A stretch of 64,000 nt of DNA from Isoetes taiwanensis. Taxonomy: Eukaryota > Streptophyta > Lycopodiopsida > Isoetales > Isoetaceae. The DNA is taken from the NCBI GenBank assembly GCA_021234155.1, contig JAJEKV010000030.1, positions 2,441,842 through 2,505,841 of the forward strand, in the 5' to 3' direction. Below the pieces are notes generated by a model. That model was given only the letters and a program-made list of their open reading frames with translations. It searched no databases and had not been told where the DNA came from. Positions within the stretch are counted from its first letter, which is position 1; every line of letters begins with the position of its first letter. The position numbers were made by a program, and so were the translations under genes. This document shows, piece after piece, positions 19,946 to 31,460 of the stretch.

Positions 19946-22143
19946 GTATTCTATCAAGATGTGCACAAAGCTTTCAAACATGTTGTATGGGACACTATTT
20001 CATGTGGTACCATATCAGCTAGGAGAAACGCTACAACTTTTAGAGGAGGACATCCACCAGGGTCTTAGACATCTTGCTAATGGTAAAGCAAAGGACTTGC
20101 AGGGACTTCAGGCTGAGCTGTTGAAATGGGATGGGCCAGCTTTGCTAGGGCCTTTGACAGTGATAATCAATCAGGCCATTAGAGAGGGCCTCCCACAGGA
20201 ATGGATGGTTAGCAAGGTCACCCCTATTCATAAGATGGGAAGTAGGGATGACTCCACCAACTACTGTATGAAACTTCTAGCAGGTGTGCTGGAGAAGAAG
20301 TTAAAGCAATGGGCTGAGGAAACTGGAGTACGTGCAGTTGGCCAGACAGGTTTTTGCCCTGCCCACTCCACGATTGACCATATTTTTACTCTCAGAATTC
20401 TTATGGAAGCTAGTCGCAATGCACGACATGACTTGTATTGCTGTTTCGTGGATTTTAAGACGGCATATGATACGGTCCCTCGAGACCTGTTGTGGCAGTG
20501 CTTGCAGGAGCTACATGTCCCACAGGATTTGCAGAATGCCATCTACAGGTTCTATGATGGAATATATGCCACTTTGCCTGCGTCAGATCACCGAGTGAGT
20601 AGCACCATAGGTGTTAAACAGGGATGTCCGCTATCTCCAACGCTTTTTGGACTCTATATTGACAAGTTGGAGACCTGGATGCAAGAACATGGAGGTGGTG
20701 GCCCATAGTTGCCAGAGGCATATACAATAAAACAGTTGCTCTATGCAGACGATGTGGGCTTATTGTCCCATACATCTAGGAGTATGCAGGAGTATTTGGA
20801 CGCTCTCAGTGGATTCTGTGACATAGCAGGAATGACCGTGAACCAGCAGAAAACCAAGCTGTTGGCAATCCTGTCCGCGCAGCATGATATCCCAGACTTC
20901 TATTACAGAGGACAAAGGATGGATGTTGTAAGGACCTTTAAGTATCTAGGAATCGATTTTTCTGTTAACATGCTATGGGATGACTGTGTAGAAAGAAGGG
21001 CCAGCGCGGGATGGAAAGCCCTGTATGCAATGCAGAATAGCTGTTACAGAATAGATCTCTACGATTGGGCACGCAAAGCACACATGTTCAGAGCACTCGT
21101 TGAACCAGTATTGCTGTATGGGGTAGAGGTCTGGGGTCCAGCGATTAGCACGAGCATTTGGGGATAAGCTAGAGAGGGTACAGAAGGCTTTCCTGATATA
21201 CAGCCTAGGCGTCAAGGACACGGTGCCTTATCTGATTTTGCTGTATGAGACTAGTTTTTGGCCCCTGCAGCATTCTGCTATGAGCAGACACCTTGCGTAT
21301 TTCCATAAGGTTGACAGAATGGCACGACGTCTCCCTCCCCCGGCTCTGTTATTGGCGCAAGGGCCACAACGACTGAAGAGAGTGTGGCAGGAGCATTGTA
21401 AGGGGTGGTTCGCAAGATGGTCCATAGACTATCAACAAATTATGGCTATGCCAGATATCGAGGAATAGGAGTTGCATTTGCATGAGCGCTTTGCTGCCTC
21501 TCTGTGGTATGTGCTCACTCTTACGAAGCCCAAAACAGAGCACTACCACACACAGGTTAATCCGTCGCTGGAACATGGCCCACACCAATATTTGAAAGCA
21601 CACATCTCTACCAAAAAATGGAGAGCCATAGCTGCAATGAGGACAAGGTCCCACCATCTCAGAATTGAGACAGACCGTTGGGGTATGGATGGAGGGCAGA
21701 GAATCCCCCGGCATGAGAGATTATGCCAGTGTTGCCACATACAGATAATAGAAGATGAACACCATGCTCTACAGGAGTGTCCGGCATATGCACACATCCG
21801 AGCAGCTCATGCCGATCTCAGATGCTCTGACATAGCAATTCATCAATTGGCTTCGCCAATGGTTGCACGTCTCGCGTCCTATATTCTGCAAGTCTCCACC
21901 GTCAAAGAGTCCCTCACAGCATAGGGAATTTAAGCGCCTAGATAGGGAATTTGAACGCCTACTACAAGGGTTTTTCCTCCCACATGGGGGGTTTTTTTGT
22001 CCCAGTGGTAGAGACACGTTGTATAGGGCTTTTGTGGTTTTCTTTTGTGTTTGAATATTATCTGAGATATTGTATTGTGACTGTCTCATAGGCCAGTTGG
22101 CCTCCGTGGACGTTAAAATATACTTCCTTCCTTCCTTCCTTCT
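19946..22143 (+). mobile_element. 5'-truncated LINE with RT, C-terminal zinc motif and (TTCC)n tail
   Basis: A non-LTR retrotransposon starting within the linker before reverse transcriptase. Visible in order: LANGKAKDLQGLQAELLKW, VTPIHKMGSRDD, TGFCPAHSTIDHIFTLRILM, DFKTAYDTVPRDLLW, GVKQGCPLSPTLFGLYIDKL and, after an in-frame TAG at 20706, QLLYADDVGLL with the catalytic YADD. After the thumb (RTFKYLGIDFS, FRALVEPVLLYGVEVWG) come a frameshift near 21166 and another TAG at 21466. The C-terminus ends with LCQCCHIQ...DEHHALQECPAY, a C-C-H-C knuckle. The 3' UTR runs to CTCCGTGGACGTTAAAATA and the tail at about 22119-22142. It is closely related to the 30.1-31.3 kb copy. Two stops and at least one frameshift make it inactive. 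Confidence 0.93.
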
Positions 22144-23348
22144 ATGATCTTGAAAATATTGTAGGCCTATAACAAGGTTCGGGGACATGTATTTATAAAA
22201 AATATAAAAGGTTCTTGATTTTTCATATTGTTCTATTCATTCCGACATGTCTTAGTTCTGTAAAATCTGAAGTCTATTTTCTATTCAAACTAGATTAAAA
22301 AATCTCCCATTTACTAAAGGTTTGTAGTACAGTACAAAATAACAAAATGCATCATATAGGGCCGTAGCTATAGCTCCGATGCAGATATTTGTTTCCTTTA
22401 TGGTACAAGATACATATAAAATTTGTAAATAAGACTCAATATACTCAATATATAGGATTCAAAAAAAGCAGTGACTTCAAGAATAAAGAGAGGCTTTGAT
22501 TCAGTTACTGCAGGTATTTGTTTGGTATAATATACAAGGTACAAAGGAATGCTTTGATCTGTAGATGTTTGTTTGGTATAATATACAAGGTACAAAATAA
22601 TGAACATGATCCAATAAGGAGGATTCAAATATAAATGATCATAAAGAAGAAATGTACGAATACAAGTTAACCCTAATGCATTGCAAACCTAACTCGATAA
22701 CTTCTAATGCAAATCATTGGCTAGTTAGAAACAATACTTTGACTTGCTTGTGCATATACATGTAGTGTTGTCCTAGTTTTCAAAATATAAGGAATTCAGC
22801 TCTAGATTTAATAGCATCAATTAGTTTTGATTTGCTAACAAGTACAATAGATATGCTTCAGTTCTGCTGGCGCAAATACTTGCTTTGCTTAGGATTCTAG
22901 AATATTGAGGATGACACCAAAAAAGTGCAAGAAAGCTAGACATCAAGACAACCAAGTTCAAAAGACATAGCCAGGATATTTAACGAAGGTGATTAGCAAG
23001 CATGAGAGTTATTACAGAAAACAAGTGGAAGATCTTTTTTAATACGTTGTAAGCATTGGTTTCGGACCAACTTTCTCTTGGCACCAAAGGGCAATATTTT
23101 TTTATGGATGCAACCCTTGGTAGAAATCCACAGGCAATAATGCCACTACCCTCCATGACATTAGTCATTATGTTCTATGGCTAATGCCTCAATCGACATG
23201 ATTGAAAACACATCAAAAGGCAATGAGAAGAAAATAGAAGCTATGAGATCCTAACCTGCAAGAAAATTGTCTTCACCAGCTTTGGAGTTCGGAGCAAATT
23301 TCTGTTATATTTTATCGAGTTCTAAGCTCAAATTCATGAAAGCCCTAC
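22144..23348. other. Intergenic, with a possible minus-strand exon near 23000
   Basis: Includes a short tandem duplication near 22500-22605 (TTTGTTTGGTATAATATACAA twice). The minus-strand frame at 22980-23168 (GSGIIACGFLPRVASIKKY, CPLVPRESWSETNAYNVLKK) is protein-like but unrecognised. It could be an exon of the SCP2-like gene's neighbour or chance. The SCP2 exons expected after the 23.35 kb piece were not found. Confidence 0.35.
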
Positions 23349-23475
23349 CTTGAGACCGATGTTGATCTGATAAATAAGGCCAATCTTCTTCTTCAGCTCC
23401 TAGCCTGCGCTGGAAGCAAGATGCTTGGCCATTTTTTCCAGTAAAATAGCCGATTTGAGAGCTGAAGAGTCAGAA
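23349..23475 (-). pseudogene. SCP2: Sterol carrier protein 2 (SCP2) exon with nonsense codon
   Basis: On the minus strand the frame reads SSALKSAILLEKMAKHLASS, AG-stop-ELKKKIGLIYQINIGLK, then a splice donor (AAG|GTAGGG at 23348). This matches the first part of plant SCP2, a small peroxisomal lipid-transfer protein, whose conserved K-[IV]-G-L-[VI]-Y-Q-I-N-I motif is plain here. A TAG at 23400-23402 stands where the family has the Lys of the 'AGKE' motif, a single-base change from AAG. The rest of the gene was not located downstream. A retired SCP2 copy is the simplest reading. The assignment rests on about 40 residues. Confidence 0.65.
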
Positions 23476-23950
23476 AATTTCTGATACCCCCATCTTTGGA
23501 AACCAAAAGCTTTTAGAGTAGTAGATCGGAGCAGCAGAAATGGGGCAGTCGGCTATATTCAGGGCACACAGCGGCAGAGCACGAAACAGGGGAAAAGTAC
23601 AGAAATTGACGTCACCAATTATTGAGCAGGCGGCTATTAATGGCTTTGCTTTTCTTTTTTTTAAGTCTTTTTTTAAAATGAAAACTTACACGTGTCTCTC
23701 CTACGTTTTTTCCTGGCGAAAAAATATTAGGTTCAAACAAAAAACCCAACTGCCTTATATATGTTTAGAAAATAACATGGTCATATATTTTCTAAGAGAA
23801 TATTCAGGTAATTGACTAGGCGAATATCTCCTCTCATCTCCGTGCCCTCCCCTTCGGTTTTTTCTTTCTTTCTTTCTTCCCTTCGGTTTTCCTATTTAAT
23901 TCTAGATTAGATACTATGCCTAACGTAGGAATAGAACCTAATAATCAATG

Positions 23951-24375
23951 TGCCAATTTCAAGTAATTATTTATTACTTATAATGATCACCACAAATATA
24001 TTCATCTCATTGTGAGATCGACATTTTTCTTAACCTTCGTACATAGGGGAGGGTCGCCATTCGCGGCGCCTGCCCATTGGCGGCCATGATTTTTGATTCG
24101 TGGCGCACGCGGATTGGCTGCTAAGGGTTTCTTAGGGTTTCTATTACGATTTTGGTGAAGACTGATGCGGCTCCTGTGGCGACCAGAGAGGGCTCCGGTT
24201 TCATAGCTTGTGCCATAGCCAGAGAGGGCTTGCGTATGCCATACTCACATCTGCTCGTCTTAGCAACCATGGCTGGGTGGCTGTGCCAATTTGAAGTAAT
24301 TACTTATAATGATCACCACAAATATATTTATCTCTTTATTGTGAGATCGACATTTTTCTTAACCTTCGTACATAT
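23951..24375. repeat. Direct repeat pair, about 95 bp
   Basis: 23951-24045 and 24282-24375 share GCCAATTTNAAGTAATTA, then ATAATGATCACCACAAATAT and GTGAGATCGACATTTTTCTT in the same order, with minor differences. The spacer holds a GC-rich stretch. Confidence 0.85.
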
Positions 24376-24840
24376 AGCTTCTGTAATGGAGCTAAATAAT
24401 TTTGCAACAATGTATTTTTGTGAATATGTGTACCCTTTCATATGTTCTATGTTATGCAAACTTGATTTTCGTTTTGTTGGTAGTTGGATATGTATTGTTT
24501 TGGAGTAAATGTTAGAAATTCCTATCGGTAGGCTCCATTTGAAAGCTACATGGTATTAGGAAATAGGGACATGTCACCAATGCTTTGACATAGTACACCA
24601 TTATAACCATTATGTAGGAAGCATACACACACAAGGCTCACATAATACAACTTTGCAGGCAAAGTGACAAAGTAGCACAGACATTGAGCATGCAAATTCT
24701 GAAAGCGAACAAAATGAATTTTGATTGGGAACATGCAAATGATTATGAAGTCTTGGTACTGCCACAACGCTAAAGACAAAGATTTTCTATTTTAGAACCA
24801 CCTACAATGTATCTATCGACGGCTCATTTATTGCTATTGG

Positions 24841-25071
24841 GGGCTAGTAATGCAAAACATCCAAATTGCAATTTGTCCAATCGGAGAGTAGACTTGAAAG
24901 CATACAAAAAGCTGTTCATATAGCTGAATTCACCATGTAGCCTTGTTATTGAGGCTAGTAATGGGGCTAGTAATGTAAGACATTCAGATTGCAATTTGTC
25001 CAATGGGAAGGTAGACTTGGAAAGCAGAGAGAAAGTTGTTCATATAGCTGATTTTATTTACCATGTAGTCT
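24841..25071. repeat. Tandem duplication, two units of about 105 bp
   Basis: Units start GGGCTAGTAATG at 24841 and 24964 and share CAATTTGTCCAATNGG, GTAGACTTG and GTTCATATAGCTGA. They differ by several substitutions, so the duplication is not recent. Confidence 0.8.
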
Positions 25072-25404
25072 GCCTGCCAATAATGCAGGGAGGCGAAAGG
25101 TAGGAATATTGCAAATGGTCCAGAAGAATAGTCGGTCTTAAAGGCGACATCTATCTATCATCTATCTACATGTGTTTGTGTGGAGGACATGGTGGGAAGG
25201 TCAGAGTGAGGACAAGTGTAGGTGGCAGGGGATAGCTTGTGCTTCTCTTTTTTTTTTTCTACTGCTGGGGCTGTGTTTTGCGGAAGGAATGCTAAAGAGC
25301 TGAGAGTAGGGGCATGAAGTGATGGGTAGGTCTAGGGAGATAATGTTAAAAGGAATCTTAAGTCCCTTCTATCTTTTCAAACCTTCACCTTACAACAGAG
25401 AGAG

Positions 25405-25629
25405 GGGGGGTACACAATTTTGTCGCATAACACACGCAACTTTTCGTGACTCCAAAAAATAATTGTCCCCAAACAAAAGAAATGCAATTTTCGTATTTTG
25501 AATTTGAAATTCGACTCCTTTGGTTTCAATTATTTAGCCCTTCGCCGGATCGATCGACCCAGCGCAACGGCGGCCGAGGCAGCGTCGGCGATCCTTCTGG
25601 CTCGTCGCCGCTGTTTTTCCTATAAGGAG
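25405..25629 (+). promoter_or_regulatory. Promoter and untranslated first exon of the E2 gene
   Basis: A GC-rich CGGCGGC-type leader sits at about 25550-25615 and ends at the splice donor AAGGAG|GTACGT (25629/25630). The matching acceptor TTTTCAG is at 26146, giving a 517-bp intron in the 5' UTR, a common arrangement in plant housekeeping genes. No clear TATA box was picked out. Promoter limits are approximate. Confidence 0.55.
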
Positions 25630-26199
25630 GTACGTTCTCGCCTCCTTCCCTCTCTTCCTTAGCGCCAGTATTCTTAATTGCAATTGATCTTCCGTTTTCC
25701 TCTCGGGTTGTCCACATTTCTTTGTCGAAGAGTTCGTTTTTTTTGGGTAATTTTTCTCTTTGCTTATTGATCCTTTATCATAACCTTATCACGGGTTTTC
25801 CTGGTTAGTTTTATCCCTTTTTCTCAATTGGGTCCTCTCTGTTTTCTCTTGTTTCTGCGCAATTTGCCACATGTTTACGTATTTTGTTCCTCTAGACACG
25901 GTTTTGGTGTACGTCAGACTAATTGGGGCTTTCACGATATCCTTTGATAAGAAGTAGAGAGAAAGATGTTGTGAACCTCATCTTGTTTAAAACTTGGCCC
26001 TAGGTGGTGTTTCCTTGAGAAACTTAGTTTCATATATCCCTTCACTTTGCTTGGAGTGTTCATAAGGTTTGTTTGTTAGTAGCTAGAATGATCTTTCTAT
26101 CTGGTGTTTTGCCCTCGATAATCTCAATTGTTTGTTTAATTTTCAGAATTGTGACGAAACAAGGGTACTTTATCTTTCTGGATAAAAAATATAAGCACA

Positions 26200-27269
26200 A
26201 TGCTGTCATCAGCACAACTCCGCCTTATGTCTGATTTGAAATCCATTCAGCAAGAGCCACCTGAGGTCTGGATGTGTATGAAGTGGTGATTTATGCTTCT
26301 ACCTATCATATTAACTTTCTATTTCAATAGGGTTGCAGTGCAAGTCCTTATGATGAGGAGAATTTGTTTGTGTGGGGAGCAACAATATTTGGCCCTGATG
26401 AAACACCATGGGAAGGTGAATGATTTATTTAATTTGAAATCGGTAGTATTCAGGTGCGATATTTGTGGCTACATATTGAATCTTTGGTAGAAGCAGCAGT
26501 AAGTTACAAATATTAGGCTCGAAGTTAGTATGTTTTTACAGTAGCTAGTGTCCTTTGTTTATTGAATTTGAAAATATGTGGATATTTTTTTCACAACTAT
26601 AATTTTTTTCTATACTTACTCTAATATGGATGAAATATTAGGGGCTATTCTACCACTGCGGTTAACGTTTGGAGAGCATTATCCTGCAAAGCCACCACGT
26701 GTCAGGTTCACTTCTGATGTATTCCATCCTAATGGTACGTGTTGCATATATAAGTATATGCAAAGGTCAGTAACCGGAGATCCCTGATTTCACGTGGCAA
26801 TTTGACAGTCTACAATGATGGCACATTATGTATGGACATTATTCAAGACGCATGGTCTCCATGTCATAATATCTGTACCATCTTGACATCCATCCAAGTA
26901 AGTAAAGTGGGTTATGCTGTTGCATGTTTGTGATCAACTCCTCCATTATTGTTTGCATGGGTTTCTTCTTTTTCTGAAGGGAGTTTCTTGTTTTCTTCTA
27001 AAATTTTTGTCCTGACTGATTGTTTTCCTCTTTTCATTATGGCTTTGCAGTCTCTATTGACAGATCCCAATCCCTCCAGTCCAGCGAATCCAGAAGCAGC
27101 ACATTTATATCAGAATGATCTGAAGTCTTATAACAGGTTGTTTAGACTTTGTTAATCAAATTAGAAAATTTAGTTGGAGAGCCTTCAGGATTTCAGAATT
27201 TTTAATGTGCATTTTTTTTGCAGGAGAGTACGGCAATGTGTAAGGAAGTCCTTGGAATGTGCTACTTGA
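26200..27269 (+). CDS. RAD6-type ubiquitin-conjugating enzyme E2, intact
   Basis: Transfers ubiquitin from E1 to targets with an E3. RAD6-class enzymes act on histone H2B and in DNA damage tolerance. Exons: 26200-26265, 26331-26415, 26642-26734, 26809-26897, 27051-27136, 27224-27269. All introns are GT-AG (65, 226, 74, 153 and 87 bp) and the joined frame gives 154 residues, close to the 152 of plant RAD6 homologues. Residues: [49 protein letters not shown], the HPN motif at 79-81, catalytic Cys89 in DGTLCMDII, and [20 protein letters not shown], the RAD6-type C-terminal half. It differs from the usual plant RAD6 at many sites ([10 protein letters not shown] for the common SPIYDVAAIL), so it is a diverged paralogue. 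The start is the first ATG after the leader intron. No acidic tail. Confidence 0.92.
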
Positions 27270-28000
27270 TTGATTCCTCAGCAGTCCATTGTTATTCCAC
27301 TAATAAGTTGGTTGGATAAGCTTTGTATATGCCATCCGAGCTTTACCGTGTATGCCAAATGTATGCGTTTGCCAAAGTACATTCTTTCTTCCATTCTTTT
27401 GTATAATCTTTTATGCATTTCACCTTTTATTTATATATGTATGAGTACTACATATTTTCACTTCCCCTCTGGTTTGGGGGAATTATAAGCCATAAGAGAC
27501 CTTTTTATAAAGCAGTGTATATATTAAATCTTTCAACGAAAGGTGTATTTCAAGGGTGGATATTCTTTTCTTGTGAGTGTATATATTACATTTCTCAAGG
27601 AAAGGTGTATTTCAAGGGTGGTTAATTTTTCCCTGTATTTCAGAAGTCTTTGATGCCCTGGGCATGAGGCAACAGATGAGCATTGGCTGCTGACAAGTAA
27701 TCCAGAGTGTCTTACTGTTATTATAGATACTGTTTTTATGATAAATAGTTTGCCCTTTTTTGCGCAGCAATAAATTATGTATTTGTAGCGCGAGATCAAT
27801 GAAAGGTGCTACAATCAGAGCCCTTCAAAAGAAAAGAGTATTATTTATGATGTATGATATTCTGGTTAAAACATCAAATCTAGGCAGTCAGCCTAAAGTA
27901 GTGCTACAATTAAAGTTATTCAAAAGAAAAGATTAATGACATTAGTTGAAACCTCAAATTTGGGCCTCGAGCTACTTTTGGTCAGCTTTTGTATCATCTC
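27270..28000. other. E2 gene 3' UTR and downstream intergenic
   Basis: Likely 3' UTR to about 27780 (AATAAATTATG near 27768 could be a polyadenylation signal). Two copies of AGGTGTATTTCAAGGGTGG lie 62 bp apart at 27541 and 27603. Nothing else recognised. Confidence 0.45.
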
Positions 28001-28003
28001 TTA

Positions 28004-28320
28004 AGGTGATTTTCCACTAGAGTGATTTCTACTTTTAAAAATAAGACATGTCTCATTTAATTCGTTTCCTTCTTTTAAGAGAATGGAGTCTTATTTTATA
28101 CTGGGGGATTTCCCCTGGTATAAAATAAGACTTCGTTAAAATAACACGTCTTATTTTCTTTGGGTTTTCCACTAGCATTTTGATGGTGTATTATTTTATG
28201 ACACCTTATAGTGGAAAAACAACTTCAATATTCTGTGTTGTATTTTTTGATTTGGAGTCATAAAGAGTGTCATATCTCAATGTGACAGTCTTATTTTATG
28301 ACTATAGTAGAAAAGCACCC
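28004..28320. mobile_element. PIF/Harbinger (Tourist-like) MITE with nested inner dyads
   Basis: Target duplication TTA at 28001-28003 and 28321-28323, the usual PIF/Harbinger site. Termini AGGTGATTTTCCACTA and GGGTGCTTTTCTACTA (right end reversed) form an inverted repeat of about 25 bp. Inside are a large dyad around 28090-28135 (TCTTATTTTATAC arms, GGGGGA/TCCCC centre) and a second terminal-repeat-like pair at about 28165-28227 (GTTTTCCACTA...TAGTGGAAAAAC). The inner pair suggests a smaller relative inserted in, or duplicated within, the element. Confidence 0.85.
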
Positions 28321-28323
28321 TTA

Positions 28324-29369
28324 GGCAATTTGGTGCTATTTGTTTGTGCATGTTCATTTACTAAAAAAGTTAAATATTTGAGTTATTTATCTTTGTGTCC
28401 CTATCCTAGTGTCCAATTTTTTATGCTCTTCTAGTAGCGTGTTTGTCAATGTGGCTCTTGTGGATACTTATACTATTTCTCTAGTGCATCATATAAAACA
28501 AATGCTAAAGTTTCTTCCATCAAGTTTGATTTTCTACTATTTCTCACGAATATCATATTGAACAAATGCTACAAAATTTGTCCATCATTAAAAAATTATT
28601 GAATTAAGTAGCATTTTCCTCTAGAAGTAGGATCTTCCATGTCTTTATGCACTTGAAGATAAGTCAATTGAGTTCAAAAACTAAATGGTTAATGTATACG
28701 TGGCATGTAGTTCTCGAGATTAACTATGCGTAAGTATTATGCAAAGAGTCTTCTTAGGTTAGGAAGAGTTAAAATTCAATATTTAGATTGTGAAGCAACT
28801 TGTATCTATGGGGTGGATTTGACGTGCACTACATGCTTTTTTTTTCACAAGTTGCCCAAAAGCATGAAAAACCAAAAATGTTAATAAATGTAACTACGTG
28901 GCGTTGTGCATCTTATGACTAGATATTTTGCAATATCATATGTTACAAGACATTTATTGCGACAGTTAAGGCCAAAGTGAAATCTTTTTGGATCAAAATG
29001 GTATAACATGGACCTCGAAGAGGCAACCAATGATTAAGAAAACTTGTGTGGCTAGAAAACCAAGTGTCTTGCTCCATCCGGTCGACTCATGCCCTAGAAG
29101 TCATTTCCAAAATTCTCACAAGCTTTCCTAGAGATTGTATTAGATCCCTCAACATTCCTTTACATTCCACGAGATATGGGAAGATCTTGTAAGATTTTTT
29201 GAGATTTTCTAAGATCCAGTTGAGATTTCCTAAGATTCCCTTGAGATTCTCTAGAGATTTCATAACTTTCCTTGCTATTCTATGAATATCCTTACTATTC
29301 TCTTGAACTTGACTTCCCGCCCGACGAGGTTAGTTGATTGCTCCTTGGAATTCTAGCTAGCTTTATTAG
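28324..29369. other. Intergenic, no gene seen
   Basis: AT-rich sequence without supported exons. A short series of AGATTTTCTAAGAT/GAGATTTCCTAAGAT-like repeats lies at about 29135-29265. Confidence 0.45.
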
Positions 29370-29822
29370 TCACAAACCATTACATATAACACTTTTAAAT
29401 TAAAATCCTCCTGAGACCCCTTTTAGTTTGGGTTAATATGTGCATATTCACATATTCATATGGGGTTGACTTCAGGCATCGAGAACCACTGGATGGGCAT
29501 ATTTACAAGTTGTTCCTCAATGTAGAATAAATAGCAATCCTCATTTGTGGGGTATGCTTGTACAAGTTTTGGATAAGGTATAACAAGGTTTGCAAAATAC
29601 TATAAGGCTTGAGGCAATTGTATTTAATGGTGTTGATTTTATACATGTATTATACGATTTTAGGGAGTACATAAGGGGCTCTCGCTGCCCTACGTCACCC
29701 CCTGTGTGAATATGCACCCCAACTAAGGGGATTTTCAGGATGATTTCTATTTAAAAGTGCTGAATGTAATAGTTTGTGTTAATTTAAAAATTTTTGGCCC
29801 CTTTCGGGGCCTTGAAAATTGT
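29370..29822. mobile_element. Second copy of the foldback element (partial)
   Basis: Shares the whole central loop (CCTCATTTGTGGGGTATGC, GCAAAATACTATAAG, CTGCCCTACGTCACCCCCTG) and one arm with the 38.65-39.58 kb element. It ends in the hairpin GGCCCCTTTCGGGGCC, just before a LINE microsatellite tail at 29826. The outer parts of both arms are missing. Confidence 0.8.
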
Positions 29823-30145
29823 GTAGGATGGATGGATGGATGGATGGATGGATGGATGGATGGATAGATAGATTGATTGATTTTTAACGTCCACGGAGAC
29901 CAAATTGACCATGTGACTCAAACAACAAAGGGGCATAGAAGCCCAAAAAGTATAGAGTAAAAGATAATGCTAATGCTAATGCTAATCTTCTGCTACTTAA
30001 ATTATCTTAGACTTAGCCAGTCCAAGGATTGGAAGGCCATTGATCTAGAATGATTGCTGCCCTCCCCTGTACATACACTGCCCATTTCTTTTGCATGCGG
30101 GTTGTCCTGACCTTGCAGAGCTCCTCCTTACAATTATACAATTGA
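29823..30145 (-). mobile_element. LINE 3' end with (GGAT)n tail
   Basis: Minus-strand 3' UTR of the same LINE family as 19.9-22.1 kb. It has GGTCTCCGTGGACGTTAAAAA, then a short GATT/GATA stretch and about ten GGAT units at 29826-29868. Only a few hundred bases of UTR are present, so it is strongly 5'-truncated. It lies against the foldback copy. Confidence 0.75.
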
Positions 30146-31310
30146 AGAGGAGAATAGAATAGAATAGAATAGATTTTTTATCGTCCATGGAGACCTTTTG
30201 CCCTATGAAACCCAAACACAAAGAGAGCAGCAAGTGAATTTCTGTCAGGATTAAAAAATCTCTGCCTCGAAGGGTTTTCGCGAAAATCTTAGCAGTAATA
30301 AGTATGCTGGTACACTGTACTTTTGTATAAGAATTCAGTACTGCCCAGGAGGACACAACTGAGTTCATGTATACATAATCTCCTGGAGGTATCACCTTAG
30401 CAAGCTGTATTCAATAACTCATGCCGCGGCTGATCAGGCACAACTAACTGAATATACCGCGCCTAGATATGGGCAAACGGCTGGGCAGATCTGAAGGGCA
30501 TGACATTCATCTTCAATGCACCCTGTTGGCAACGATGATAAAGCCTATCCTCCCGTGCTTCTTGAGTCAATCGCCCTGTGTCAATGCGGAGACGATGTGC
30601 TCCCATGCAAATGGAAGCTATAAGTCGGCGCTTCTTCACGGGCAAATGGGTGCGCAGGTACTGGTGCAGGCCTCTTGTGTGTGTGGGGTTGACTTGCTGC
30701 CGATAGTGTGCCATCTTAGTGTGTGTCAAATCTTCTGCATCCCAGAGAGCTTGCCAAGAAAGCTAGCAGCTAGGTACAACTTTAGTGCATTGTGATCCTT
30801 CTTTGTCCGTACCTGCACGCATCTGTATGCCTGTACATCCCAATGTGAGAACCATTGAGCTTGCTTCTCCTTCCAGCAAGCTTTGAGGTGTTGGGGACCC
30901 ATTGCTATGGCCAAAGCAAGGTTGGGCAAACGTGTATTACCGATAAAGACCACCTTCTGGAAGTAAATAATATGGCGTTCCAATACAACCCTTTGAAGGG
31001 ATAGAAAACCTGCTCTTGGAGCGGGATCTGATATGGAACTGTAGATTTTACCCCAAGGGCTTGTGCCAAGAAGGCTTTCTGCACCTGCTCCAGTTCATTC
31101 CAGGTGGTGAGAAATATCACCGAACCCCACACATCTGCCCCCATATAGGAAAATCGGCTCGACCAAGGCCCTAAACATGTGTGACTGGTGGTGAGAGAGA
31201 TTCTCTTGTACTGAAAAACTAGTCCCTCTAAGATGGTTACCATGCTGAGGAACACGTGGATGGTTGAGAACATCATGAAACCGAACCAAAAGATGTCGAG
31301 GACGATCAAC
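30146..31310 (-). mobile_element. 5'-truncated LINE, C-terminal ORF2 and 3' UTR, (GAATA)n tail
   Basis: Tail of GAATA units at about 30149-30172, then the family terminus (GGTCTCCATGGACGAT on the minus strand). The coding part above about 30460 is broken by frameshifts but matches the 21-21.9 kb LINE: LEQVQKAFLAQALGVKSTVP, IIYFQKVVFIGNTRLPNLAL, and HYRQQVNPTHTRGLHQYLRT matching HYHTQVNPSLEHGPHQYLKA. The C-terminal Cys/His knuckle is damaged (YHRCQQGALKMNVMPF). The 5' end is near 31310. Confidence 0.85.
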
Positions 31311-31344
31311 TAGTAGAGAGTATCTATTACTCTATTCTTTTCAA

Positions 31345-31460
31345 ACATAATCTATCTATCTATCCATCCATCCATGCATCCATCCATCCATCCATCCATC
31401 TATTTGCCTACCTACCTACCTACCTACCTACCTACCTATCTACCTACCTACCTACGAGTA
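31345..31460. repeat. Compound microsatellite (ATCT)(ATCC)(ACCT)
   Basis: Successive runs of ATCT, ATCC and ACCT tetranucleotides next to the truncated LINE. It could be the tail of another LINE on the plus strand, but no terminus motif was found beside it. Confidence 0.85.

Larger units (their letters stand above)
23476..25400. other. Intergenic with two sets of local direct repeats
   Basis: No gene supported. A 24150-24260 stretch has a GGGTTTC-rich leader-like run and a small frame with two ACCAGAGAGGGCT-type repeats but no known domain. Duplicated segments are listed separately. Confidence 0.4.

Noticed and set aside
25526-25717. Minus-strand open frame over the E2 leader
   Set aside because: It overlaps the untranslated first exon and donor site, has low-complexity composition, and no other support.
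29826-31460. Tetranucleotide runs as a CRISPR-like or functional array
   Set aside because: Simple microsatellites with no spacers. Most are explained as LINE tails.
31345-31460. Microsatellite as the tail of a plus-strand LINE
   Set aside because: The conserved GGACGTTAAAAA terminus is not next to it, so origin from a LINE is not supported.
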